Below, piece by piece: positions 40,328-48,329 of a DNA stretch of 64,000 nucleotides. The DNA comes from Nocardia sp. BSTN01 (GTDB lineage: Bacteria; Actinomycetota; Actinomycetes; Mycobacteriales; Mycobacteriaceae). The position numbers and the translations under genes are program-made. Numbering within the stretch: the first letter of the stretch is position 1; each line of letters begins with the position of its first letter. The stretch spans positions 1-64,000 of the forward strand of contig NZ_JADKYP010000025.1 in NCBI RefSeq assembly GCF_015354405.1. Reading direction: 5' to 3'. The notes beneath the pieces are model-generated. The model was not told the DNA's origin and searched no databases. It was given only the letters and a program-made list of their open reading frames with translations.

Positions 40328-41527
40328 TCAGCGCGTCAGCGCTGCGCTCCGGGTGGCCAGGTAGTCGCGTTCGCGCTGGTTTTCGGTGAGGCGGGCGGCG
40401 GTGTCGAAGCTGCGTCTCGCCTCTTCGGCCCGGCCCAGGCGGGCGAGCAGATCCGCGCGGACGGCATGGAACAAATAGTGCTCGGTCAGGTCCACAGCGT
40501 CCACGAGAGTCAGTGCCGCGGCCGGTCCGTCGACCTCGGCCACCGCCACCGCTCGATGAAGTGCCACAACCGGATTCGGGTCGAGGCGCGTCAACCGGTC
40601 GTAGAGCGCGAGGATCTGCGTCCAGTCGGTGACCGCATCGGTGTGCGCGGCGTTGATCGCGGCGAGCAGCTGGTAGCGGCCGGGGCGGTTGCGGCGCAGG
40701 CAGGCGCGCACGATGGCCCGGCCCTCCGGGACCAGTGCGGCATCCCAGCGGCCGCGGTCCTGGTCGCCGAGGCGGACGAAAGCGCCGGACGCGTCGGTGC
40801 GGGCGTCGCGGCGAGCGTGGGCGAGCAGCATGAGGGCGAGCAGGCCCGCCGCCTCCGGCTCGTCGGGCATCGAGGCGACCAGCGCACGAGTGAGCCGGAC
40901 GGCCTCCTCGCACAGGTCCGTGCGCAGCAGTTCCGCGCCCGACGAGGCGACATATCCCTCGTTGAAGATCAGAAACAGGGTGGCGAGAACGGAGTCGAGC
41001 CGTTCGGGCAGATCGGTCTCGCCGGGCACCCGGTAGGGGATGCGGGCGTCGCGAATCTTGGCCTTCGCGCGGGCCAGCCGCTGCGCCATCGTCGTCTCCC
41101 GGACCAGGAACGCGCGAGCGATTTCGGGGGTCGTCAGTCCGCCCAGCAGCCGCAGGGTGAGCGCGACCTGCGCGAGCCGGTTCAGCGCCGGGTGGCAGCA
41201 GGTGAAGATCAGCCGGAGTTGCTCGTCGGGCACGGCGCTGTCCTCGATGTCGTCGGACGGGGCGTGCGCGATCGCCGCCTCGGCGTACTTGCCGGCCCGG
41301 GCCGATTCGCGACGCAGCTGGTCGATGGCTCGGCGCCGGGCGGTGGTGATGATCCAGCCGGCCGGACTCGGCGGCGGCCCGTCCTGCGGCCAGCGACGCG
41401 ACGCGATGGCGAAGGCGTCGGCGACCGCGTCCTCGGCCAGGTCGATATCGCCGAGCATACGAATCAGCACGGCGACGGCCCGGCCGTATTCGGCGCGGAA
41501 GACGGCGGCGATCTGCTCCGGTGTCAT
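40328..41527 (-). CDS. ECF RNA polymerase sigma factor, ECF42-like (DUF6596)
   Basis: The 399-residue protein has sigma region 2 (FRAEYGRAVAVLIRMLGDIDLAEDAVADAFAIASRRWPQDG), sigma4 (RLAQVALTLRLLGGLTTPEIARAFLVRETTMAQRLARAKAKI), and a C-terminal extension of about 200 residues (EGYVASSGAELLRTDLCEEAVRLTRAL, later LGRAEEARRSFDTAA) typical of the ECF42 group, which has no anti-sigma factor and is paired with DGPF-domain proteins. The next gene upstream is exactly such a DGPF/YCII protein, 4 nt away. The ATG at 41527 begins region 2; longer in-frame starts overlap that neighbour. Confidence 0.92.
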   Translation of the reverse strand: MTPEQIAAVFRAEYGRAVAVLIRMLGDIDLAEDAVADAFAIASRRWPQDGPPPSPAGWIITTARRRAIDQLRRESARAGKYAEAAIAHAPSDDIEDSAVPDEQLRLIFTCCHPALNRLAQVALTLRLLGGLTTPEIARAFLVRETTMAQRLARAKAKIRDARIPYRVPGETDLPERLDSVLATLFLIFNEGYVASSGAELLRTDLCEEAVRLTRALVASMPDEPEAAGLLALMLLAHARRDARTDASGAFVRLGDQDRGRWDAALVPEGRAIVRACLRRNRPGRYQLLAAINAAHTDAVTDWTQILALYDRLTRLDPNPVVALHRAVAVAEVDGPAAALTLVDAVDLTEHYLFHAVRADLLARLGRAEEARRSFDTAARLTENQRERDYLATRSAALTR

Positions 41528-41531
41528 CGCG

Positions 41532-41876
41532 TCAGAACGGTGGAACGTCTCGGAACGGGCGGATTTCGATCGGTAACGTGGTGGCCGCCGCCGCCTTGCG
41601 TCCCCATGCCAGCGCCGCATCCAGATCGGGCGCGGTGATCACCCAGATCCCACCGATATGTTCCTTGCCCTCCAGATAGGGCCCGTCGGTGAGCAACCCG
41701 TCGGCTCGCACCACGGTCGCACTGTCGGGCCCGTGCAGGCCGCCGGTGAACACCCACGACCCGCTGTCGCGCAGTTCTTCGTTGAGCCGGTGCAGGTCGG
41801 CCACGATCCGGTCCATGGTCTCGGCATCGGGCGCACCGCTGTCGGGTTGGTAGATCGAGAGCAGATATTCGGGCAC
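41532..41876 (-). CDS. DGPF/YCII-domain protein
   Basis: The 114-residue protein has the YCII-related fold with LLTDGPYLEGKEHIGGIWVI, the DGPF-type motif (here DGPY), in mid-protein and the usual start MPEYLLSIYQPDSG. These small ferredoxin-like proteins are genetically tied to ECF42 sigma factors and are often their targets; the reaction is unknown. It lies 10 nt after the RibD-like gene and 4 nt before the sigma gene on the minus strand, so the three form an operon. Confidence 0.92.
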   Translation of the reverse strand: MPEYLLSIYQPDSGAPDAETMDRIVADLHRLNEELRDSGSWVFTGGLHGPDSATVVRADGLLTDGPYLEGKEHIGGIWVITAPDLDAALAWGRKAAAATTLPIEIRPFRDVPPF

Positions 41877-41886
41877 GGCCCTCTCC

Positions 41887-42468
41887 TCAGCGCCGGGCGT
41901 AGCGGGCGATGATCACGCCCGTGGTGGTCGCGACGCTACCGAGGAGGCGAAATTCGGTCAACGGCGCGGCATCTTCGAACAACCTGGTCCCCGCACCGAG
42001 GGTGAGCGGGTGGATCACCAGCGTGTACCGATCGATCAACCCGGCGCCGTGCAGGCTGCGCACCAGGGCCGCGCTGCCGATGATCGACAGATTCTTCCCG
42101 GGACGCGACTTCACTTCGCGCACGGTCCGAGTCGCGTCGCCGCGCAGCAGGATCGAGTTCTGCCACGCGTCGACGTCGTCCAGGCCGGTCGACGCGACGT
42201 ACTTCGTCGCCGCGTTCATATGTCTGCTGTACGGATTGTCGTCGGCCCGTCCCCACACGGTGGTGAAGTCCTCCCAGGTGCGCCGCCCGAACAGCATGTC
42301 GCCGGGCTCGGCCATATCTTTGCCCATCTCCCGGACGAGCACGTCGTCGTGGAATCGCTGCCCCCACCCGCCGAACGGGAAACCGCCGCGGGTGTCCTCG
42401 TCCGCGCGGCCCAGTCCCTGTACGACACCGTCGAGCGTGACATTCATCGTCACCGTGATCGTTCGCAT
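41887..42468 (-). CDS. RibD C-terminal / dihydrofolate reductase-like protein
   Basis: The 193-residue protein matches the stand-alone RibD_C (DHFR-fold) family: MRTITVTMNVTLDGVVQG, then MLFGRRTWEDFTTVW, LSIIGSAALVRSLHGAGLIDRYTLVIHPLTLGAGTRLF. Such proteins bind NADPH and are thought to be reductases of unknown substrate. ATG at 42468 starts the typical N-terminus; an in-frame start at 42501 adds unlike residues. It is the first gene of the operon with the DGPF protein and ECF sigma factor. Confidence 0.9.
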   Translation of the reverse strand: MRTITVTMNVTLDGVVQGLGRADEDTRGGFPFGGWGQRFHDDVLVREMGKDMAEPGDMLFGRRTWEDFTTVWGRADDNPYSRHMNAATKYVASTGLDDVDAWQNSILLRGDATRTVREVKSRPGKNLSIIGSAALVRSLHGAGLIDRYTLVIHPLTLGAGTRLFEDAAPLTEFRLLGSVATTTGVIIARYARR

Positions 42469-42591
42469 CGCGCTGCTCCTCTCGATTCCGGGGACGCGCA
42501 CGATCGCGACCCTTACCTCCCATACGAACGGCCGCCGCCGAAATCGACATCGGGCGGAAAAGTCGAACCAATGCCGACCATCCGCCGGCTG

Positions 42592-43518
42592 TCACCGGGT
42601 TCGCCCGAGGCAGATCTCGTCGGCGGGAAGATCCGCCAGACCCAGGACCGCGGGCAACGCGTGCACACCCGGCGAGGTGTCCGGTGCGCGCGCGGCGGCT
42701 GCCGCGGCGATCACGCCGGTGGCACGGGACTGGCCGTGCCCGTGCGCCCACCGCGTGCCGCCGTGACGATCGCGGGCGAGCACGATCCACCGGTCGCTTC
42801 CCGGAAAATGCAGTCCGCGCGGGACTCTCGAGGCGCCCGGCAGCCAGGTCGCGGCGGCCAGGGCGGCGGTGGCGGTCCGGGAATCCAGTCCGAAGAAGGT
42901 GCGGACGGGAACTCGCAGTTCGTCGCTCAGGGTGTGCTGGTCGGCGAAGTCGGCGCGGTACAGCAGACGCGGCCGGCGATGCCCCGGGAAACGGAATGAC
43001 TTCGGCCGGGTGTAGTTGCGAACGCGTTGGCCGTGCGCGTGGAAGTGCCTGCCCAGCAGCCGATACGACCACTCCGTGGCTGCCGCGCCGTGGTGCTCGC
43101 CCGCGCCGAGCAGCACCGCCAGATCGATCGGCCCGGGGGCGTCCCGGTGGACCGCGTGCGCCAGCAGATCGGTCAGTCCCGGAGCGAGGCCGACATCGAC
43201 CAGAATCGGTGCGGCCGTCGGCAGCCGGCGAAGCGCCTCGATATAGGCGGAGGTGGCGGTGATGTCGACGAACGCGCAGCGGGCGGCGCCGGCCACCGCG
43301 GCCAGTGCCGGATTTTCGGCGCCCGAGGCATTGACGACGACATCGGTTCCCGCCAGCGCCGCTCGATATCCGGTGAGCAGCGGATCGCCGAGGTCGACGG
43401 GCGTATCGGCGCGGGCGGGATTCCGTCCGGCCGCTACCGCCGTGACACCGGTTCGACGAAGTTCGGTGACCACATGTGTGCCGACGGCGCCGTATCCACC
43501 GAGTACGAGGACCTTCAC
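42592..43518 (-). CDS. NAD(P)-binding saccharopine dehydrogenase-like protein
   Basis: The protein of about 308 residues starts VKVLVLGGYGAVGTHVVTELRRTGVTAVAAGRNPARA, a Rossmann GxGxxG motif, then DVVVNASGAENPALAAVAGAARCAFVDITATSAYIE, as in the saccharopine dehydrogenase-like group. The substrate is unknown. GTG at 43518 overlaps the stop of the upstream gene by 4 nt; the in-frame frame continues further upstream but those codons are antisense or non-coding. It ends the two-gene operon facing the AraC gene. Confidence 0.82.
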   Translation of the reverse strand: MKVLVLGGYGAVGTHVVTELRRTGVTAVAAGRNPARADTPVDLGDPLLTGYRAALAGTDVVVNASGAENPALAAVAGAARCAFVDITATSAYIEALRRLPTAAPILVDVGLAPGLTDLLAHAVHRDAPGPIDLAVLLGAGEHHGAAATEWSYRLLGRHFHAHGQRVRNYTRPKSFRFPGHRRPRLLYRADFADQHTLSDELRVPVRTFFGLDSRTATAALAAATWLPGASRVPRGLHFPGSDRWIVLARDRHGGTRWAHGHGQSRATGVIAAAAAARAPDTSPGVHALPAVLGLADLPADEICLGRTR

Positions 43519-44084
43519 CGCGCGGGATCCGATGCGGTGGCCGTCCGCTGCCGGTCGTGGCGGGCCCACCGGTCGCGCGGTTCGCCCACGCGCCGCCCTT
43601 CGCCCGCGTCCAGGCGACGGTGCGCCTCGGCCATCGACTCGCCGATCGATCGATGCCGGCCCCACCAGTGGATGTGGCGCAGATAGCCGCGGGAGCGGTA
43701 GGTGTTCATCACCGTGACGTGGTCCGGGCTGCCGGTGAACTCCTCCAGCGCGTCGGCATCGGCCCACAGCGACAGCGAATAGGTGATCCGTCCCCACGGC
43801 TGATAGCTGGTGACGATGCCCAGCGCGCCGTCGGTCCGCAGCACCTGCTTCTCCAGCCGTGCCGAGATCGTGGCGACCGGGACCAGGTCGGACAGCCGGT
43901 GCGGGCGGAATTCGTTGACGCTCAACAGTATCCGCTCGGGCCAGGCGGTGGTGGCGGTCGGATACCACGGGCGGTACAGGCGGAAATCCGAGGCGCCGAA
44001 GCCCGACTGCGCATGTGCCCGCAGCGTTGTCGCCGCCGACAGCCGGAAAGCATCCGCGGTGGCGGAGATGCCGAGTGGGGACAT
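43515..44084 (-). CDS. monooxygenase-like (DUF3291-type) protein
   Basis: The 189-residue protein has the compact ferredoxin-like strand pattern of stress-response or DUF3291 monooxygenase-like proteins: ILLSVNEFRPHRLSDLVPVATIS, YSLSLWADADALEEFTGSPDHVTVMNTYRSRGYLRHIHWWG. The assignment is by resemblance. ATG at 44084 has GAAAGAG 8 nt upstream on the minus strand; a GTG 9 nt earlier is possible. It is divergent from the AraC gene (60-nt gap) and coupled to the next gene by a 4-nt overlap, so both are probable AraC targets. Confidence 0.6.
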   Translation of the reverse strand: MSPLGISATADAFRLSAATTLRAHAQSGFGASDFRLYRPWYPTATTAWPERILLSVNEFRPHRLSDLVPVATISARLEKQVLRTDGALGIVTSYQPWGRITYSLSLWADADALEEFTGSPDHVTVMNTYRSRGYLRHIHWWGRHRSIGESMAEAHRRLDAGEGRRVGEPRDRWARHDRQRTATASDPAR

Positions 44085-44144
44085 GGTGGTCACTCTTTCT
44101 CGAAGGGGTCGACGCGTAGCCGTCGTGGCGCTAGCGTCGCAGGT

Positions 44145-44945
44145 GTGCGCACCGCGGGACTTCCGAAAACGTGCGGTGACCAACCGCCGCTGGTGTGGAT
44201 CAGGCCCGATCACGCCGGGTATCTCGGTCCCAACATCGGGGTGAGGCCGCACGCCGCGGCGGTCGACGTGCTCAATGTGGGTGTGGACGGGCCGCTGATC
44301 TTCGACTCTCCGGCAGTGGGCTCGATGCGCCCGGGCAGTGTCTACGCGCCTGCGCGCGTTCCCCATCGGGTACTGGTTCCCGAGGGGCGAGTGTTGCTGT
44401 TGTTCGCCGATCCGGCGCGCCGGCCGGTATCCGATGCGTCGGGCACGGTGCGAGAGTCCTTCGGTCCCTTCGGTTTCGGTTATCGGTCCGAGGCCGGGAT
44501 CGCCGCGGCCTGCCGCGACGGTGCCGCGCCCGACGTGATCGCCGGCTACACCGGGCTGCGGGCCGCGGGGCCGACGACCGGCTCGGCCGCCGATCCGCGG
44601 ATCACCAGGCTCGCCGAGACCATCCGGAACGCGCCCGATCGGGTGTACCGCGCCCCGGAGGTCGCGGCCCGGCTCGGAATGTCGACCTCGTATTTCCTGC
44701 GTCTGTTCGCCCGGGACACCGGCACCACCTTCCGCCGATACCAGCAGTGGGCGCGTCTGCTCCGGGTCGTGCACGGCCTCGCTTCCGGATACGACCTGAC
44801 CCGCAGCGCGGTCGATGCCGGTTTCGCCTCATCGTCGCATTTCAGTGACACCTTCCGGCACACCTTCGGGCTCTCCGCGACCGACCTGCTGCGAACCGGG
44901 GTGCGGTTCGACGTCTCGGATTCCGAACCGCACCTACCGATCTGA
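44145..44945 (+). CDS. AraC-family transcriptional regulator
   Basis: The protein of about 266 residues has the C-terminal double helix-turn-helix of AraC (ITRLAETIRNAPDRVYRAPEVAARLGMSTSYFLRLFARDTG and YDLTRSAVDAGFASSSHFSDTFRHTFG), with the second helix-turn-helix near residue 225. The N-terminal half is a cupin-like sensor (VDVLNVGVDGPLIFDSP). The start is uncertain: GTG at 44145 keeps the cupin part complete but its ribosome site is weak; a GTG near 44192 is an alternative. It is divergent from the two-gene operon at 42592-44084. Confidence 0.85.
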   Translation: MRTAGLPKTCGDQPPLVWIRPDHAGYLGPNIGVRPHAAAVDVLNVGVDGPLIFDSPAVGSMRPGSVYAPARVPHRVLVPEGRVLLLFADPARRPVSDASGTVRESFGPFGFGYRSEAGIAAACRDGAAPDVIAGYTGLRAAGPTTGSAADPRITRLAETIRNAPDRVYRAPEVAARLGMSTSYFLRLFARDTGTTFRRYQQWARLLRVVHGLASGYDLTRSAVDAGFASSSHFSDTFRHTFGLSATDLLRTGVRFDVSDSEPHLPI

Positions 44946-44959
44946 GCACCGCCCAGCGG

Positions 44960-46327
44960 TCACGGTGCCGGATTCGATGCGGGCGTGGACTGTCGTGGTC
45001 GAGTGGCGAGCGCTGCGCGTTCCGCCGAGATCTGGGTGTGCAGGGCGTGGCATCGGCGCAGGACATCGGCGCGGTCGGGTTCCTCCGGTATGAGCGGCAC
45101 CGCGTGCTCGATCATCGTCGCCTGTTCGAGGATCACCCGGAGCCGGTCGGGATCGGTGACGCGGTCGGCGATCTGCGCCAGGGCGTCGAGCTGGCGGATC
45201 ATCACCGCCGGTTGCCCGGCACCGGCTTGGCGGATCTTCTCGAAGGCGCGCTGAACCAGCCGCTCGTAGCTGACCTGTGCGGCGAGCACCCGGATGTGAC
45301 CGTCCTTGTCGCGGCGCACCGGATTCGGTTCCCAGGTGACCGCGATGCGCGACAGGCAGTCGCCGAGCCAGTCGATACACGTCAGCACCGTGAACGTGTC
45401 GTTGGTCGCGGAGGCGAGCGCGCGCAGGGCGATCTCGACGATCTGATCGACACCGAAGGACACGTCCTGCACCAGGCTGCGCATCGAGCCGGTGACGTGG
45501 CCGCGGGAGAACTTCTTCTCGATCCCCTTCGCGGCCTGCGCCGGCCACACTCGCGCGATCACCTGCCCCTCGGTCACGAAATGCCCTGGGCGATAAGGCA
45601 AATGGATGACCGCATCCGCCTCGGCGGCCAGCCGGACCAGCCGCTCGTAACGGATGTACTGGAGATATCCGCTGTTGGAGGTGCGCACCTCGCCGCCGGA
45701 CCGGGCCAGCAGATCGCGTAGTTCACGTGCCGACGGACCGTGTTTCGCCCCGCTCGCGGTGGTGTCGGCGTTGGCGTCGACCGCGGTGCGCACTTCGCGC
45801 GCGATGTCGGCGACCACATTAGGCAATTGGATCTGCCCGCCGATGTGATTGATGAAGTAGATGAGCACCGCCAGATCGACCACCAGCGAACCGATCGACA
45901 CCGTGGCGCTGATGTGCGGGACGAAATCCTCGCCGACCGACACCAGCGCCGCGATCGCGTACACGAAGGTCGCGACGAAGGTGCCGAGGGTCAGCTGGGT
46001 GCCGCGGTCGCGGATGAAATTGCGCAGCATGCGCGGCCCGAACTGAGTGGAGGCCAGCGTCAGCGCGAGGATCGTGATCGAGAAGACGACACCGACCACG
46101 GTGATGATCGCGGCGGCGATGGAGGTCAGTACCTGGCGTGCAGCATCGGGCGTGCCGCCCAGCACCCAGGTGGGCAGGCTCGTTCCGCTGTGGTAGGCCG
46201 TGCGGTCGAGGGTGAAGGTCAGTGCGAACAGCGCTACCGCGGCCAGGACTTCCAGGGTCGGGACGAACCACAGATTGGTGCGTAGCCGTTCCCGCCAGCG
46301 GTCCGCCTCCAGCGAGATCCCGTGCAC
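44960..46327 (-). CDS. DUF2254 integral membrane protein
   Basis: The 455-residue protein has an N-terminal cytosolic segment, then about four membrane helices (VPTLEVLAAVALFALTFTL, AAAIITVVGVVFSITILALTLA, LGTFVATFVYAIAALVSVG, IGSLVVDLAVLIYFINHIG) and a large soluble C-terminal domain, the DUF2254 layout. Function is unknown for the family. GTG at 46327 has GGAGG with 6-nt spacing. It ends 14 nt from the AraC stop, convergently. Confidence 0.88.
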   Translation of the reverse strand: MHGISLEADRWRERLRTNLWFVPTLEVLAAVALFALTFTLDRTAYHSGTSLPTWVLGGTPDAARQVLTSIAAAIITVVGVVFSITILALTLASTQFGPRMLRNFIRDRGTQLTLGTFVATFVYAIAALVSVGEDFVPHISATVSIGSLVVDLAVLIYFINHIGGQIQLPNVVADIAREVRTAVDANADTTASGAKHGPSARELRDLLARSGGEVRTSNSGYLQYIRYERLVRLAAEADAVIHLPYRPGHFVTEGQVIARVWPAQAAKGIEKKFSRGHVTGSMRSLVQDVSFGVDQIVEIALRALASATNDTFTVLTCIDWLGDCLSRIAVTWEPNPVRRDKDGHIRVLAAQVSYERLVQRAFEKIRQAGAGQPAVMIRQLDALAQIADRVTDPDRLRVILEQATMIEHAVPLIPEEPDRADVLRRCHALHTQISAERAALATRPRQSTPASNPAP

Positions 46328-46441
46328 GCTGGACCTCCTTGCGCTCTCGCCGACGGCGACTCTCGGCCTGTCGTCCCGAACCTACCTCCACTTCTCGGCG
46401 GAGATCGAATTGTGGCGCGGTGCCATCGAACCGGTCGAGAC

Positions 46442-46473
46442 GACAATAGGTTCACAATTGCGCACCTATTGTC
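46442..46473. promoter_or_regulatory. candidate ArsR operator
   Basis: GACAATAGGT (46442-46451) and ACCTATTGTC (46464-46473) form a perfect 10-bp inverted repeat over 12 nt, ending 18 nt before the MFS ATG. The MFS gene is followed, with overlap, by an ArsR-type regulator gene, which makes this its likely site. Confidence 0.65.
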
Positions 46474-46491
46474 TTAAACTGGCGGTGTTCG

Positions 46492-47766
46492 ATGCGTTCC
46501 GCGGATTCCGGAGGTCCCGACGTGCTGGAGGTCTTGCGGCACGACCGTTTCCGGCGCTTGTTCACCGCGCAGGTGGTGGCTCTGGTCGGGACCGGTCTGC
46601 TGACCGTCGCGCTGGGTTTGGCGGCCTACGATCTGGCCGGAACCGATGCCGGTGCGGTGCTGGGTACCGCGCTGGCGATCAAGATGGTCGCCTACGTCTT
46701 CGTGGCGCCGGTGATCTCGGCGCTGACCGACCGGGTGCCGCGGCGGGTGCTGCTGGTATCGGCCGATGTGGTCCGGCTGGTCATCGCATTGCTGTTGCCG
46801 CTGGTCACGCACGTCTGGCAGATCTATGTCCTGATCTTCGTACTGCAGGCGGCCTCGGCCACGTTCACCCCGGCCTTCCAGGCGGTCATCCCGTCGATCC
46901 TGCCGGACGAGGAGGACTACACCCGCGGGCTGTCGCTCTCGCGGCTGGCCTACGACCTGGAATCGCTGCTCAGTCCCGTCGTGGCGGCGGCATTGCTGAC
47001 CGTGGTCGGCTATCACCTGCTGTTCGTCGGCACCGCAGCGGGTTTCGCGACCTCCGCGATCATGGTGGTGCGCACCACGCTGCCTCGATCGGTGCCCGCC
47101 GACCGGACCGGTTCGCTGCCGGCCCGGATCACCTCGGGCGCACGCCTGATGGCGGCGAGTCCGGTGCTGCGCGGGCTGCTGGCGATGAACGTCGCCGTCG
47201 CCGCGGCGACCGCGCTGGTCGTCGTCAACACCGTGGTCTACGTGCGCGACCTGCTGCACGGGCCGGCGTCCGCGGTCGCGGTGGCGCTGGGCTGCTTCGG
47301 CGGTGGTTCGATGATCGTCGCGCTCGCGATTCCGCGGCTGCTCACCGGCATTCCCGATCGCCGCCTCATGCTGATCGGGTGTGCGATCCTGCCCGCCGGT
47401 CTCGCCGGCGCCGCGATGCTCGCCGCCCTCGAGCCCGGACCGCGGGCGGGCTGGACGCTGCTGGTGGTGGCGTGGTCGGATATGGGCGCGGGTACCTCGC
47501 TGATCAACACACCCTCGGCGCGGCTGTTGCGCGCCCAATCCGACGGCGGCACTCGCACCGCCGTGTTCACCGCGCAGTTCTCGCTCTCGCACGCCTGTTT
47601 CCTGGTGACCTATCCGATCGCCGGCTGGCTGGGCGCCACCGCCGGACAAGCCTGGGCGGCGGTGGTTTCGGCGGTCCTGGCCGCTGCCGCCGCCGTGATC
47701 GCCGCGCGGATGTGGCCGGTCCACGTATCGTCGGGTGCGCAGATGGCCACAGCAGGAAGTCGGTGA
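46492..47766 (+). CDS. MFS transporter
   Basis: The 424-residue protein has about 12 hydrophobic helices of the major facilitator superfamily. The first loop DRVPRRVLLVSADVVRLVIALL resembles motif A of drug exporters. It starts RHDRFRRLFTAQVVALVGTGLLTVALGLAAYDLAGTDAGAVLGTALAIKM, the layout of the EntS/macrolide-exporter group. Substrate is unknown. The first 10 residues may be extra, as a GTG lies just before VLEVLRHDR. Its stop overlaps the ArsR gene by 4 nt, so transporter and regulator form an operon under the upstream inverted repeat. Confidence 0.88.
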   Translation: MRSADSGGPDVLEVLRHDRFRRLFTAQVVALVGTGLLTVALGLAAYDLAGTDAGAVLGTALAIKMVAYVFVAPVISALTDRVPRRVLLVSADVVRLVIALLLPLVTHVWQIYVLIFVLQAASATFTPAFQAVIPSILPDEEDYTRGLSLSRLAYDLESLLSPVVAAALLTVVGYHLLFVGTAAGFATSAIMVVRTTLPRSVPADRTGSLPARITSGARLMAASPVLRGLLAMNVAVAAATALVVVNTVVYVRDLLHGPASAVAVALGCFGGGSMIVALAIPRLLTGIPDRRLMLIGCAILPAGLAGAAMLAALEPGPRAGWTLLVVAWSDMGAGTSLINTPSARLLRAQSDGGTRTAVFTAQFSLSHACFLVTYPIAGWLGATAGQAWAAVVSAVLAAAAAVIAARMWPVHVSSGAQMATAGSR

Positions 47767-48146
47767 ACCAACCCATGACAGGTGAGGAAACCCCCGCAGT
47801 TGACGCCCTGCCGCCCAGCCTGGTGCACCGCGTCGCACCAGACCCGGCCCGTCTCGACGCCGCCACCTCGGTGTTCCGGATGCTCGCCGATCCGACCCGG
47901 CTGCACATCCTCTGGGTCCTCGCCGAGGGCGAGGCCGACGTCACCGCCCTCACCGAAGCCTGCGGCGGCTCCCGCACCTCGGTCAGCCAGCACCTGGCGA
48001 AATTGCGCTTCACCGGCATGGTCGAGACCCGCCGCGAAGGCCGCCGCATCATCTACCGCATCCGCGACGGCCACCTCGCCCGCCTCGCCCGCGAAGGTCT
48101 CAACCTCGCCGACCACATCGTCACCGGCGAACTGCCGCACGAATAG
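47763..48146 (+). CDS. ArsR-family regulator
   Basis: The 127-residue protein has the ArsR winged helix (ATSVFRMLADPTRLHILWVLAEGEADVTALTEACGGSRTSVSQHLAKLRFTGMVETRREGRRIIYRI). No ELCVC-type metal-binding cysteines in helix 3, so it may sense an organic ligand or a metal at another site (inference). GTG at 47763 overlaps the MFS stop (GTGA) and follows AGGAAG closely; an ATG at 47775 is the alternative. It probably autoregulates the operon. Confidence 0.9.
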   Translation: MNQPMTGEETPAVDALPPSLVHRVAPDPARLDAATSVFRMLADPTRLHILWVLAEGEADVTALTEACGGSRTSVSQHLAKLRFTGMVETRREGRRIIYRIRDGHLARLAREGLNLADHIVTGELPHE

Positions 48147-48329
48147 CAAGGTCCGGGAAGCGCTTCTCGCATCGGTTCGCCGGCGACCGGCCCGGTGCCC
48201 TAGCGGACAACGATCGGTCACGGAGTGGGATCGATCCGGGGACGGCGGTGAATGCGTTGTCCTTTCGAGGGCAACGGCGCCGAATCAGTTCTGGGCCGTG
48301 CCGATCGGCCCGGAAGGGTATGAGCCGTC

